Source of the DNA: Lyophyllum atratum
Lineage: Eukaryota; Basidiomycota; Agaricomycetes; Agaricales; Lyophyllaceae
Direction: 5' to 3'
DNA: 64,000 nt
NCBI GenBank assembly: GCA_014905825.1
Contig: JACGCN010000011.1
Span: 744,001 to 808,000 of the forward strand
Shown: positions 47,075 through 58,743 of the stretch, one piece after another
How positions within the stretch are numbered: the first letter of the stretch is position 1
How the letters are laid out: every line of letters begins with the position of its first letter
Made by a program: the position numbers and the translations under genes
The notes under the pieces: model-generated
The model's input: only the letters and a program-made list of their open reading frames with translations
What the model was told of the DNA's origin: nothing
Database searches by the model: none

Positions 47075-47964
47075 TCAACAGTCTTCACCTCCTGCCATCG
47101 CAACTGCGGAGCCGCCATTTAAGTCAGAGACGTTGCTCGTGGCTGTCTCGGACGTATGCGTGTTCTGGTCGCCACCGATCGATGTGTAATTGCCCGTGAA
47201 ATTGATCGTGGTGGCGGGATTTGAGAACAGGCCTTGCAACTGACGAAATGGGTTCGACGAAACTGACGGCGTCCTCAGCCTCATATATTCTGACCTCTGT
47301 AGCCTTTCTTCCTCCATGCGCCGGCTTTCGTGAGTCTCCAACGTCTGATGGATCAGCATGAGGTTTTGCTTAATTGAAAAGTTGGACTCCAACTGCAGCG
47401 CGAAAAACAGGTTAGCAACAACCTGCAAAACAAAGACCAGATACTCACCGAGAGCATGCCCAGAAACCGCGTCAGCTGCTTTCGATACTCCTTTATAGTG
47501 TTCATGTCAGATCTATGCTTAATTATGCGGTAAAACATGGTGCGAGAGGTTGTTTTTCTTGTAAACCGCTCTATACAGGATAAGATGCTGTGAAGAGTTC
47601 GATACGCTGTAGCCCAAAATGCATAACGTAACACTAACCTGAACAGGTCGCGGAAAAGGAGCTCAGCCGGCATAGGTACCGGGCCTTCAGCAATTACACC
47701 TGTGCGGAGGATGGCATACACTAGTTCACAGGAATCCTTCGCCAAACGTGATAGTGCTCTGTTCTCGGTCTTGTCTTCCAGGGCCTGCAGCGTCGGAAGC
47801 ACGGATCAGACTGGTACCGGGTAGAAAAATTGTTCGCATACTTGGATGATGTTGGTGATCCCGAGCGCCCGACGAGCCGCGGCCTGCAAAGCAGGGCTGG
47901 GTGACAGAGACGCGCCAAGCCGTAGAGTTGAAAGTAGATCAACATCGACCGCAAGTTCGCCCAT
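47075..47964 (-). CDS. MLKL_NTD-like helical protein with Asn/Gly/Thr-rich tail
   Basis: Four exons, 47964-47842, 47784-47639, 47587-47449 and 47392-47075, give 241 aa. The helical body matches the adaptor domain seen at the N-terminus of many basidiomycete NLR-like proteins (MLKL_NTD-like). Landmarks are ALQAAARRALGITNIIQ, RLAKDSCELVYAILRTG, FSILSCIERFTRKTTSR, FYRIIKHRSDMNTIKEYRKQ and LESNFSIKQNLMLIHQTLE. It then ends in FSNPATTINFTGNYTSIGGD followed by QNTHTSETATSNVSD. No NACHT, kinase or repeat domain follows, so it is a stand-alone form. Start uncertain: an in-frame upstream ATG near 48201 exists. Function (cell-death or incompatibility signalling) is an inference from the family. Confidence 0.68.
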
Positions 47965-50118
47965 GTTGGATGGATGAGGCGTCCCAACAGCTCCCTTGGC
48001 TATCGCGATAGCGCAGCCGCACAGAGAAGTAAGGGATCTTTGGCATTTGCACTTCCTCTTATAAACGTCGTTACTGGAACTTGTTTTAAAGTCTGAAATA
48101 AGCTTTACGGACAAAACGAGGCCGGCCGGTGTGGTGGTAGGGATGTAAGCGGTCGATGGAGGGTGAGGCGGCGATGGTCGTGGTTGAGGAGTGTTGATCA
48201 ATCATCGAATGAAATTCACACGTCGATATTGTCGCACGTGCTGTTCTGGAGGACATCTGGGTATTGGAAAAGCCGCCTAGTCCGTCCGTCCGTCCGTCCG
48301 TCCATATCGGGATTTTGGCCGGACTCGACGGACTCTCAAGCCGCAGAGCTGGCATCTGCAGGTGTGCCTCTGGAAATTTGGTAGAACTTGAAGACATTGT
48401 ATGACATGTATTGGTACTAGGACCTGAATGTAGAGATTGGTAGTTGATCCCCCGCCTTGTGCACTGAATCGAGGGAACCGATATTGACTGGATTCAGAAG
48501 CAGTTCAAAAGCAGTTGGTAAACCGCACCACATAGAAAGGCGTCAGCCCTGCTAGCATCGCCGTCATACACCATCACTTTGGTACATGGTGATCGTGTCT
48601 ATCAATATAACAAGTGTCAGATAGAGCAGAGATAGCCACATATCGAGATCAAACTCTAAGCAGGCATCCTTGAGAGAAATTTATGGAGAAAATCCTTTGC
48701 GAGACATCATGTTATACAAGTGTGAATTTATTAACTCCTGTCGCGTATCGAGCATGGCCATGACGCCCGTACGATGGGGAGAAGTCGTTATCGACGAGCC
48801 CAGATCGACGAGCGTGACATCGCGCATGTAGCGGAGCTCGAAATTTCATGTTTGTAAGCCTTCAAGCTTCAAGCTTCAGCTGCGACTTCGACTTCGACTT
48901 CGGCCAACTTTGAATAAGGCTACAGTACTGAAGTACATCATACTCCTCCTCCATAGCAATCACTTCCCGGCCCGGCAACTTGGCCAAGAATACTTAGACG
49001 CAACTTAGACGCCATGGAATGGCAATTACTCACGCGGTTTTTGGGAAAGAGGCGGTTACAGAATTATTACACATGCTGTTTTCCAACGCTAAACCTAAAA
49101 TCCTGGCTGGCCACCCTGCAGGGCGCACCGTATGTACTCGTGGGCCGCCGGGCTGTCAGAGTGAGCGCCTCATGTTCGACTTCATTTCTACTGAGCCTCT
49201 TCCAGGTAGGAGATATCTCAGTGACATCCAGGACGTCAGGAGACTACATACGGCAGCCTGAAATAGGCCTCTGATCTCGGAGTCTGAGTTAGTGAATTTC
49301 TCTGGTCACTTGATTTTTCGATTGATTTACTTTGATTCTGAATCTGCAGTGAATATCTATTCCTGGCCAAGGTGTGGGCGCATGGCGTCTATCCTTGGCC
49401 AATCTTGGCCAAGTTGCTGGACGCATGGATCTTGGACTGGCTGAGGGCTCTGTACACTCGGCGATAAGTATGCGGAATAGGGCGCAATCTCATTGTCAGT
49501 GTGGTAAAAACGTGCAAGTATGGGCCATTCGAGGCTTTCAAGTCTCGAGGGCCGTTGCTACAGCAGAATGACACGGACCGTTTACGCCGCCTCTAAACGG
49601 CCTACGTGAGATCCTCAAGGTGCTTTGACAATGAGAGGAAACCCGGATCACCGTTTTGAGGTGACCAGACTGACCTTCACCTCACCTTCAACTTGCGGCA
49701 AATTACATCTGTCAGGTGATTTTCCTTTGGTTCTTCGTTCACTCCCTTTTGTTTGTACGCATCTGCTGCCTTCCGTACCAGGGACATACTCTCAATGGTT
49801 CTACGGCAAGTCATTCATAACTTCTCATTCCTTGCCAGTGGGCAGCAGATTCACCCATGTTCCGATCATAGTGTGTCCTTCACTCACACAAGACCTTTGA
49901 AGAGCGTCCGAGCCGGAATTGGCACACAAGTTACGCCGACTGGCCTGGAGGAGATGGATCTTTTCAACTCCAGTAAGCGTTCCCCAGTCTTCACCCGACT
50001 TTAACTATTCAGGGACTACAGAGTCTAGCAGGAGCGACTCGATTGAATATGGTAGAAGTACATATGGACTCTGTATGATCATTGATCCCCGCTGTCAGGT
50101 AAGGTCCGTATAATTTCT
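47965..50118. other. Intergenic region with simple repeats
   Basis: About 2.1 kb without a supported gene. It holds a TCCG microsatellite (separate entry) and short CTTCAAG and CTTCGA repeats near 48862-48905. It also has several TTGGCCAA elements near 49366-49420. Frames at 49014-49274 and 49625-49900 lack family signals. Confidence 0.5.
48281..48303. repeat. TCCG microsatellite
   Basis: Five to six perfect tandem copies of the 4-bp unit TCCG. Confidence 0.95.
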
Positions 50119-51279
50119 CTACTTCCGCCTCACCAACCCAAGCATACTTCCAGGAGTATGCGCCTGTGGAACTGGCACGGTGGCGCGGTCCACCGGCGTA
50201 ACGCAAGACGTCCTCATCGTGGACATGTCGAAAGAGGTGCATGGGGCAGATGACGCAATGGGGAGGAGCTGGGGCGAATTGGCACTGATTTGGAGGAGCA
50301 ATGAGGCGGCAGATTCGTCTTCGGGTGTTCGCCGTGATGAGAGTAAGGACAGACTAGCGACAGGGCCTAAACTCAAGACGGGTGGTACGTGTGATGGGTG
50401 GATGGGGTCGAAGTGTGTAGAGGATGGGGGAGATGGGAGCTGGGAGACGTTCTCCGGTGAATGGCGTTGACTGTGAGGGAGCAGAAGAGGGTCGATGTGG
50501 GAGTTGGGGAGCCAGGAAGATATGGATGGGAGACGAGATCCCAGGTAAGGACGCGGAGTGACTTGGGAGGAAGGCGATGGCTGATCCTTGTGTGCGTCTT
50601 TGGTTGGCTCGATGTCCCCACCACTCTCTTCCATGCGAGGACGTTTCGCGAAACCTTCGCGGTTCTGATTAGCTTCACCGTCAATCTGATCGTGTCTTCT
50701 CTTGGAGGGCGCCTTCTGGGCGCAATTAGAACATCCCTCCGAGCCGCTCTCGAGCAGTTGGACTCGCGCCAACAGGTCCTGCATGAAGGACACAGTCCTG
50801 ACAAGAATCTCAAGCTTGAACTCCTTCTCCTTCTCCTCCCTTTTTCCTGGCTTCTTTGTCTTCTCCTTCTTCCGCACATCCTCCTCCGTGTCCGAGCCTT
50901 CCTCCGTCTCATCATCGGTCCGACTCTTTGTGTACCCGTAGTCTGCTGGAACAAGCTGCCGGAGTGTGGTGAGCGCATCGTTGATCTTCGTTCGTCGTGC
51001 TTTCTCAATGATGGAATGGTTCAGCTTGCGTTGCGCTTCTCGCGCCGAGCGAGATAGGGGCCCGGGCTTGCGCCCACGTTTGGCGGGGCCAGGCTGCGGG
51101 GTTACGACAGATGCATTGTCGTTGTAAAGGTCGTCAGCGTTCTGGCTGGGGAGAGGTAAAATGTTCCGTGGCGGGTTCGATGGCGCAGCGATCGTCTTCT
51201 TCGCAAGAGCGTCATCTGCTCGTGTTTGCTTTGCGCGGCGAGAGGGATTACAGCTTCCTGCGTAGGGCTCTTGGGGCAT
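50119..51279 (-). CDS. bHLH transcription factor with unusually long loop
   Basis: Single-exon gene, 386 aa. A nuclear DNA-binding regulator. The basic region REAQRKLNHSIIEKARRTKI has the His-x3-Glu-x3-Arg spacing of proteins that bind CACGTG-type E-boxes. Helix 1 continues NDALTTLRQLVPADYG. Helix 2, EFKLEILVRTVSFMQDLLAR, appears only after a loop of about 45 residues that is first acidic (TDDETEEGSDTEED) and then basic (KKEKTKKPGKREEK). Upstream is an AT-hook-like KRGRKPGPLSRSAR. The C-terminal 200 residues are Pro/Ser-rich, as in activation domains. Target genes cannot be inferred. The start at 51279 is the first ATG of the frame. Confidence 0.88.
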   Translation of the reverse strand: MPQEPYAGSCNPSRRAKQTRADDALAKKTIAAPSNPPRNILPLPSQNADDLYNDNASVVTPQPGPAKRGRKPGPLSRSAREAQRKLNHSIIEKARRTKINDALTTLRQLVPADYGYTKSRTDDETEEGSDTEEDVRKKEKTKKPGKREEKEKEFKLEILVRTVSFMQDLLARVQLLESGSEGCSNCAQKAPSKRRHDQIDGEANQNREGFAKRPRMEESGGDIEPTKDAHKDQPSPSSQVTPRPYLGSRLPSISSWLPNSHIDPLLLPHSQRHSPENVSQLPSPPSSTHFDPIHPSHVPPVLSLGPVASLSLLSSRRTPEDESAASLLLQISANSPQLLPIASSAPCTSFDMSTMRTSCVTPVDRATVPVPQAHTPGSMLGLVRRK

Positions 51280-52097
51280 TTCGAACTACAAGTGGAGGAG
51301 GGTTGGTGACAGACGAGAGAAGAGGGACCACTTGTTAAAAGAGCAGATGAGAGTTCTTTAGGAAATCTGGGGCTCTCCTGTTATCATCGGCCTAAACCCC
51401 GTACCTCCTTCGCGCTCGTGTGCCATTTGAAACGTGTCATGCGAGCGGGACGTTTATTCCAAAATGGCTGCACGCGACTGTGCTTCTGCAACCTGATTGG
51501 TCTATGGCCGACACACGTTCGCTCCCCCAATCAATCGCCGCCCACGAATGAAAAATAAGCAGGCTTGTCAAATAGCTTCACGAATGACACTGTACAGATA
51601 CCGAAATATCTAGTTAGATTAGATTCATCACATGCAACCTGGTGGCGATCTACCTACCCATGGTGTGTTCTTGGTGCTGCGCTTTATTCTGCATGGGCAA
51701 ACCTTAGGTATGTTGATTACGTTGAATTCGCTTGCTTTCAGCATTCACGCCAAATAGGGGCGCATCACCTCACCCACGTTTCCTTTGACAGCTTCTGAGG
51801 CGCATTTCGAGAGATCCGGAAAAGAACTGATTCGACGTCTAAGTATACCTGTGTGATTCAAAGCCGTGCATCCATCTACGAGTCGAACAAATAGCTCTGG
51901 GGATAATCGCAATAGAAGCTGTACAAATAATTACAAAATTTCCTCGCGAATCCAAACGTAAAGCTCCTTGAAAACATAGCCCCACGTACATTTCACGACG
52001 ATGTTGAGCAGAAGTCCCGGAGTCCCGGACCGACCGAAGCAGTCTATTTGGATTGGTCTAAGGTGCCAAATAGTGGAAGAAATGGTTCACTTTTGTG
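51280..52097. other. Divergent intergenic region
   Basis: Promoter of the bHLH gene (minus) and of the unrecognised plus-strand gene. Nothing else seen. Confidence 0.5.
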
Positions 52098-53343
52098 ATG
52101 GACTCACGATGCTCAAATGCTGTTCCCGACGACGCTCCAGACTTCGTGGTGCATAATTATAACTATCTAGGGTTGACTCAACAGCCATCGCTCCTCTCCT
52201 GTGCTTATAGACTTATACATGCCGCAACTTCGCCCTCCTCTTGGCTAAATGTGGAGAGTGTCCCTCCTTTCAAAGCATCTCTTCGGGCATCTACAAGTAA
52301 GTGTCCTACTATCAAACCCAATGGTTCGTCTAAATATCAGTAGGAAGTATTCTATACCCACCTCTAGATATACCGATCGTCACGACAAAAGCCAAAGACG
52401 CAAGGACCAAAGTCTGCAAGGACTGGGGAGCGCCACTGGACGAGGCCGATATATTTGCCTTGGATGACTTGGAATTCTTCAATTCCACTGACTTCAGCTT
52501 TCTCGTTGACTCTGCGTATCAGGCTCTCAAAACTATCCCGATATCTTCAAAGCCGCCATCGTGTTCGCAAGACAGACTAGATCGCGACTTCCTGCACGAG
52601 GTTATTCCACTGGTGCGCCTTCAGTTCTTGTCGAAAATCCTATGCCCTCAGCCATACTTTAGCCACATGTCCACCCATCATCAGGCGCCACTCAACCCAG
52701 GTCATCCAAATTGGTTCCTTACGGGAAGTCAAGACCAATCGCCATCCCACCTTTCACTCTTCCCTTCTCCCCCTCTCCATATGCACGCTCTGCGTGGTTG
52801 ATTCCTGTTCGCGGTGGCTTTCCTTGGGACCGATGTACGCCTGCGATCATGCTACGTCCACCTCACGGGATTCCCGCTGGTCCAGATCCAAAGATCGATG
52901 GCGCCGTAGCGTGGACACACTCTTCCCTTCAATCTTTCTGGACCTTCCTACTCCAAGTCAGGGAAAAGCGAACAGCGGGAGTTATTGGCGTCTCGTTCCA
53001 TGCCTCACGGAACGAAGCTCAGATATCTCGACCAACTCAAACGCCTGCTTCAGCCGCAGTAGAACATAGTAACCAACACGCCACCACCGGTTCACATCTC
53101 ACATTGGAGGCGGCGACAATACCAACAACTCTTCCTACGGATCGCGCTGTTCTATCGAGCGTGGATTATATCAAAGTCTATCATGAAGCGCCGAATGCTA
53201 TGCATCTACGGAATCTATTCCACCTTTGGTCATATGTCGCGTCGTCCGACTCAGAGGCGCAGGTGCAAATAAAGGTCAGAATACTCAAAGGCGCTAGGCT
53301 CGCCTTAGTCGATGAGCGTTCCAGAGGAATGTTGATATCATAG
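52098..53343 (+). CDS. Unrecognised protein, at least three exons
   Basis: I do not recognise this gene. ATG 52098 starts MDSRCSNAVPDDAPDFVVHN. A GTAAGT donor after KASLRAST joins in phase to IPIVTTKAKDARTKVCKDWG, and that frame runs through FALDDLEFFNSTDFSFLVDS to LDRDFLHE. A further intron, whose borders I cannot fix (about 52600-52700), would lead into the long last frame. That frame has WLIPVRGGFPWDRCTPAIML and FWTFLLQVREKRTAGVIGVS, ending MLIS at 53343. No membrane segment, signal peptide or known motif. Coherent splicing and composition support a real gene; the exact model is uncertain. Confidence 0.5.
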
Positions 53344-53878
53344 TACACGCTGCACCAGTTGTGGCATCTTCGGCTGCTCGCATAGCATACGAGTATCAGA
53401 CAGCCTTTGAAGCAGCGATTCCCGATAACGCACCGTCCTATACACATAAGCCGTGGATCCCCTTCTCTGTGCTCGCCCCCCCTGTTCATCACCGAGGCTC
53501 TATCTAGCTCTATTATAGGTTGAAGGTTAAGTGAGTTATGATCTTCCTTGCCCCGGCAGCGAAGTTTCTAACGACGCGACAAGGGAACTCGAAGGTGATT
53601 TATGATGTCATTATCATGCAAAGCCACCATGTATTCAGGTATCAGCGGAATATATCCTATACAAGTTTTGATATCGCGAGCCCGCGATTGGCGCTCCGTG
53701 GAGCCTACTTACGAAGAACCATTCTCATCAACTTCAAGGTCATATGGCGATCCGACCTTCTCAGTCATAAAGTAATGTCCCGGGTGCGGTTCAAAATTCC
53801 CACCCCCTGATGGGTGTGGATCCTGGCGAAAGCTTGACTTCATGTTCTCTTCTTCCCTGATCATCCTGGACCAACGAT
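53344..53878. other. Intergenic upstream of permease C
   Basis: Promoter region of permease C. No other feature. Confidence 0.5.
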
Positions 53879-56570
53879 ATGAATGAAGCAAGCGCATCGG
53901 AATCTTATCAACCCTCCGATGGTGATGTGAAAGAAGACGGACACGCGAATGATCCAAAGGACGGCACTCTCCATCAAGCCAAGAAGGGGGCGAAAGCTCA
54001 GAGAGCGCATTTTTTTTCAGCGCTCGATCGGTCATATGCTGAAGCGGTGCATCTCGACGCAGGGACCGTCGAGTATTCAGAGAAGGAAGAGGTACTTGTT
54101 TCAATTCGAAGAAAAGATCTATGGCTTATGTCTACCACTTGAGAGAGCCGTGAGACGCAAGATCGACAACAGAATTTTGCCTCTGGTTATCTGCAGGTAT
54201 GTCATTTTCCCCATTGCTGCGCAACGCCCCAACGGATGCCATGTATCAGTTTCGTTTGTGAGTCTTCCTGGATTTCTCGTCAACACTCATAGAAAGTAAT
54301 TGATTGAAATCGGTCCCTGGCAGTCAATCAATTCGGTGAGAGACACCTTCTCAGCCCCGCTCTTCGAACCATCACTTACGCCTCGCAGACCGAACAAATA
54401 TGTTTGTCGTCAATCAACTCAAGCCATTGACCGAGACTGAGACAATAGCAAAGCGGAAACGCCCATGTGATCAATGCGTTCAACGAGAATTACGTTCGTC
54501 AGATTGCCACTTTGCATACGACCTGCGTCTTACATTATTATTAATGCAGGGCATAACGAATAATGACAAGTGGACACTGGCGCTTAGCATCTTCTATGTT
54601 GGCTACTGTAAGACCGACCAGGCGTTCACAGCTCTGCCTCTGATTTCTTTCGCCAGGTCTCTTAGAAATGCCTGCGAACGGTTGGCTCTCAAACCTCATA
54701 GCTAGTCTGTCTTGTGACGAGCCCACTTTTCAGTCCTCCAGCGGCATATCGGCGCCAACAGATTGTGAGTTTCGTTGGCTTATGGACAGCTGGACCTGAC
54801 CTGGCCTCCAAGCTTTTTCCTTTCGTTGATGTTTTGGGGTGTAGCTTCTCTTTCTTTCGTCTACGCGAAGGGATATGCGGGTCTACTCGTTCTCCGGTAA
54901 GCTCCTCCATGTTCGGCGGTCCATTTAAGCTTAGCTATTTTCCCTGCAGAGTTCTGATGGGAATCGGAGAGGCTGGATTCTATGCAGGGATGATCTATTA
55001 TCTCTCATTCTGGTACAAACGGTGAGTATTTCGTTGAGAACTCTACATACTGTCTATTCATCGACGACAACCAGGCAAGAACTCGCGATGCGAATAAGGT
55101 GAATATGACACGCCCTCATCTTCTGCTTGCGGATCGTTGATATCCTGGTTGCGATTAGTCTTTGCATGACTGGTACATTACCAGGCGCGATCGGGGTAGA
55201 ATAAACGCACCCCACCTTGGCATAGCAATGTTTGACTGTTTACCTGTAGGGTCTCCTTGCGTTTGGACTGGTCAGAGCACAGACATCCGTCCTAACAGGG
55301 TAGGTTTGCAGCCTGCCGGATGCGAATAGATCTCACATATCTCCCGTGACTCGACAGCTGGCAGTTCCTTTTTCTCGTATGTTCAATTCATATTCTGGCA
55401 TAAAGTATTGACTCGTCGTCATCTAAAGGCCGAGGCCATTCCTACTCTTGTGATGGCGTTCTTGATTATCCTCTTCCTGCCATCGTTCCCATTTTCTGCG
55501 ACATTTCTCAGCCCCCGCGAGAAGGCTATCGCCCAAGCTCGCTTGAACCGAGACCACAAGCCTCAGTCTCATGGTGGAATGACTGGATGGCAGGGCTTCA
55601 AGGCGGTCATCTCAGATGTCAATGCATGGATGTTCATGTTGATCTACGCTAGCTGTAAGTCATTCGTTTCCAAAGGCGCTGCGTAACAGGAATTTACCCG
55701 TGTCATAGTTAATGTCGGAGTGGCGACGATTTCGTATTTCTTGCCTACAGTTTGTTTTCCCTTGTCATCTTTGTATTGACAGTGGTAATTTAAATAATAT
55801 TAGCTCATCAGAAACCTTGGGTTCTCGTCTATCAATGCACAAGGCCTGACGGTTGCGCCATATATCGTCGGATGGCTTCTGGTATTCCTCCAGGCATGGC
55901 ACAGTGATCGTACACGAGACAGAGGTTGGCACATCGTGGCTTCGTGCATCATATCCTTCATCGGATATGTCATCTTGGCGACATCTGTACAAAAAAGTGT
56001 GGCGGCAGCATATTTTGCCCTTTTCCTTGTCGTAAGCGGGAATTTCAGCTTATTCCCCCTCGTAATGTAAGTACTTGTAATTATGGCTTCTCCGACGTGG
56101 ATCTTAACTTACATTTCGGACGTCTCTCTAGGAGCTGGGCCGCCAATGCGTTTTCGCCGACGTCTAAGCGTGGGGTTGGGACGGCCTTCATCGTGTCAAT
56201 ATCAAACTGTGTTTCTATGTTAGTTCAAGCCATCAAGGCCTACTTCGATCACCATGCTCATAATCTTCTCGGCAGCGCATCACCACAGGTTTACTTTGAC
56301 CCCGAGGACGACTTCCGAAAAGGACACGCGATATCGGCCGCGTGAGCGCTTTCACCCATATCCAGCTCACCTGTCGAGTAATCAACGGCTTCTAGGTGTC
56401 TCTTATTGTCGTGTTGTGTTGCATTGATCCTTCGTACGCGCCTCTCCCTGTTGAACAAGAAACGCAAGGCTTCTTTGGCTGCTCTTTCTCCGGAGGAGAG
56501 AGATGCCTTGAATACTGACGATGCAGTCGAGGTTTGGGATAGTGACCCCAGATACGTCTTTATGACTTGA
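53879..56570 (+). CDS. MFS permease, allantoate/nicotinate (Dal5/Tna1)-like, copy C
   Basis: Third paralogue, 30 kb from copies A and B and on the opposite strand. Start MNEASASESYQPSDGD, acidic HLDAGTVEYSEKEE, then the three tiny exons 54250-54257, 54324-54335 and 54389-54401 encode SFVFNQFDRTNI. The same series of motifs follows: NKWTLALSIFYVG, LQRHIGANR, RLNRDHKPQSHGGMTGWQG, HSDRTRDRGWHIV and SWAANAFSPTSKRGVGTAF. The C-terminus is VWDSDPRYVFMT. At the site where A and B have GC donors, C has a normal GTAAGC (after CTCCG near 54892). Frame intact through to TGA 56568-56570. Substrate unknown. Confidence 0.86.
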
Positions 56571-56847
56571 CATTCATGTTGCTGGACATAGTAAATTCCA
56601 TCCTCTCTGGATGTTTGTGCAGGAATCCGAGCAGTCTAGACGGTTTAAGTCATAGTCACTAGGTGTGAGGAAATGCAACATCGGATATAGGCTACTAACC
56701 ATAGCCGGCTCTGGATGTCATGAACTCCCACATGCGTCTTAGCTTGGTCCTGGCTCCTGAGAAACTTCTCTGCTACAATCTCAGGCTCTGGGCTGTATTT
56801 AAGTGACTTGGACCTGCACTCGCGATCGAGTACGTGAGCGCATCAAT

Positions 56848-58489
56848 ATGGTCAATCTTACGAAGGCAGCGAGGGATGAGATACATAGCATCATCGTACT
56901 TGTCCTCCCTCATGTTGCACCCGATCGCTGATGCTGATCTCTCTTGCCTAGTCAGAAGCTGTCGAGAGTAAACGGACTCCGGGTCTAGTCTTCGGTGCCA
57001 CTGCTGTCGACAAGGAGCTATTTTTCGCGCATGCTGGGGACAGAGTTTTCGGCGAACCATCGAGTGGTCCGATCACCGATGATAGCGTGATGTGGATTTG
57101 CAGTCAGACTAAGATGCTCGCATCTGTTCGTACACTTCATCTTAATCCTGTGTCTCGACAATGACTTATGATCGATAGATTGCTACTTTTCAACTTATCG
57201 AAGCAGGCAAATTGCAACTAGACACGGTGGTCGCTGACATACTTCCGGAGCTCGCTAACCCGGTAATCCTGGACAAAGATTCACAGCTCAGGCAGCCTAG
57301 CTTCAGATCCCCGAACACTGAGATCACTGTACGACATTTACTCAATCATTCCAGCGGCTTGGACTACGGTCCCGAGAAAGACCGTATCTGTGGATACCAT
57401 CTTCCGACCTTGTACACGTCGAGCCACGAGAAACTGAATCCAGTGAAGCATTTCTACAATTTACGCAAGGTACGCGCTACATACTAAAAGGACTTGAGAG
57501 CGCACATTATCCCAACCTTTATCAGGGATTGTATCCTACTCAATTACTGAAGTTCGAGCCGGGAACAAGCTGTGTGGATGCTCCTTGCTATTGGCGTTTG
57601 TGACACTAACTTCTTAAACCTGGTAGTTGCGTATAGTTATGGGCCTGATTCACTGGGATTCATAGTGGAGAGACTCACGGGTCAAAGCCTTGAAGAGTAC
57701 TAGTAAGTATTTGTTCGTCGTTGCACGTCCTGGCTAAATGGCTTTCAGTAAGGAGCACATATTTACACCTTTGGGCATAACTTCGGCGTCGTTCTATCTC
57801 ACTCCAGATCTGAAAACGAAATCGGTTCCACTTGTATTTCGCGAACCGGATGGAAAGATCGTACCTTGGGATTCGCAAGTTCCAATTATGGTTCAGGACC
57901 CAGAACAAGGTCTGTAGTATTGGGCCAAGGTTTATGACCATTAGCTACTGTGCTGAATCCCTTCAAGTACACCTGCACATGTCAGGGGTGGGGCTTCACT
58001 GTTCGATGAAAGACTACCTCACCCTCCTTCGACATATACTCCAGATCCATGGTAAAGTCATGCATACTTATTCTTCCTCAATATCCCTCAGTTGTCCCGA
58101 TAGCTGGTACCGCCATCAATCCAATATTGACTTCAGGCTCGGTGCAGACGTTCTTCCAGCCCACCCTCACGCCCCTCGGCGTGCAAGCACTAGATGACTG
58201 GGTGGGTAAAAAGGGGAACCAATACAGTACCGCTTTAGCCCTGAAGACTGTCGATACGCCTGGAAGGCGTAGGAAAGGCTCTGCTGGATGTAAGCGCAAA
58301 ACTACTTTCCTACAAACGCCTGCTAATGGTATAAAAGGGTACGGCTGGGCAAATACCGAGCACTTCATGGACCCACAGACAGGCATAGCGCTCGTTTTTG
58401 GTTCTCAAATAGTTCCCAAACATGACCCGGAAGTGAACAAAGTCTGGCAACAGGTCGAAGAAGCATTTTACCGGGGTTTGGAAACATAG
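56848..58489 (+). CDS. Beta-lactamase-like serine hydrolase (class C / esterase type)
   Basis: About 400 aa over eight or so exons. The family uses a Ser in SxxK to hydrolyse amides or esters. Exon 1 is MVNLTKAARDEIHSII. Then EAVESKRTPGLVFGATAVDK leads to MWICSQTKM, which holds the SxxK motif (S-Q-T-K). RHLLNHSSGLDYG and LKFEPGTSFAYSYGPDSLGF follow; the latter supplies the YxN-like Tyr. The C-terminal half reads HMSGVGLHCSMKDYLTLLRH and AGWYGWANTEHFMDPQTGIA, the last restored by removing an intron in the KGSAG/W junction, and resembles the family's HxG-equivalent region. Frame intact to the stop at 58489. Fungal relatives include esterases and lovastatin-type acyltransferases; here the role is open. 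Confidence 0.82.
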
Positions 58490-58743
58490 TGCTTTCTGAA
58501 GTCGCACACCGTATTCCGAAATGTATTTAGCGACATGATATCTTGACCCCGGAGGCCCGAGCAGTGGGAGATAGTGGAATGTAACAAGTGGGATGCATGT
58601 TGCGATATCGATGTAATGAGGCGAGGTCCAAGCGCGACGAGTCGGGTATAGCGTGCCCCAGCGCCAAATAACCACGATGATGCGTGAGAAACCTTGACGT
58701 GAACTCTCTGAGTCTCTCCACCACGACCAAGACGACGACCACC

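Noticed and set aside
50461..51057. 198-codon plus-strand open frame opposite the bHLH gene
   Set aside because: Antisense shadow of the bHLH coding frame, with no family signal of its own.
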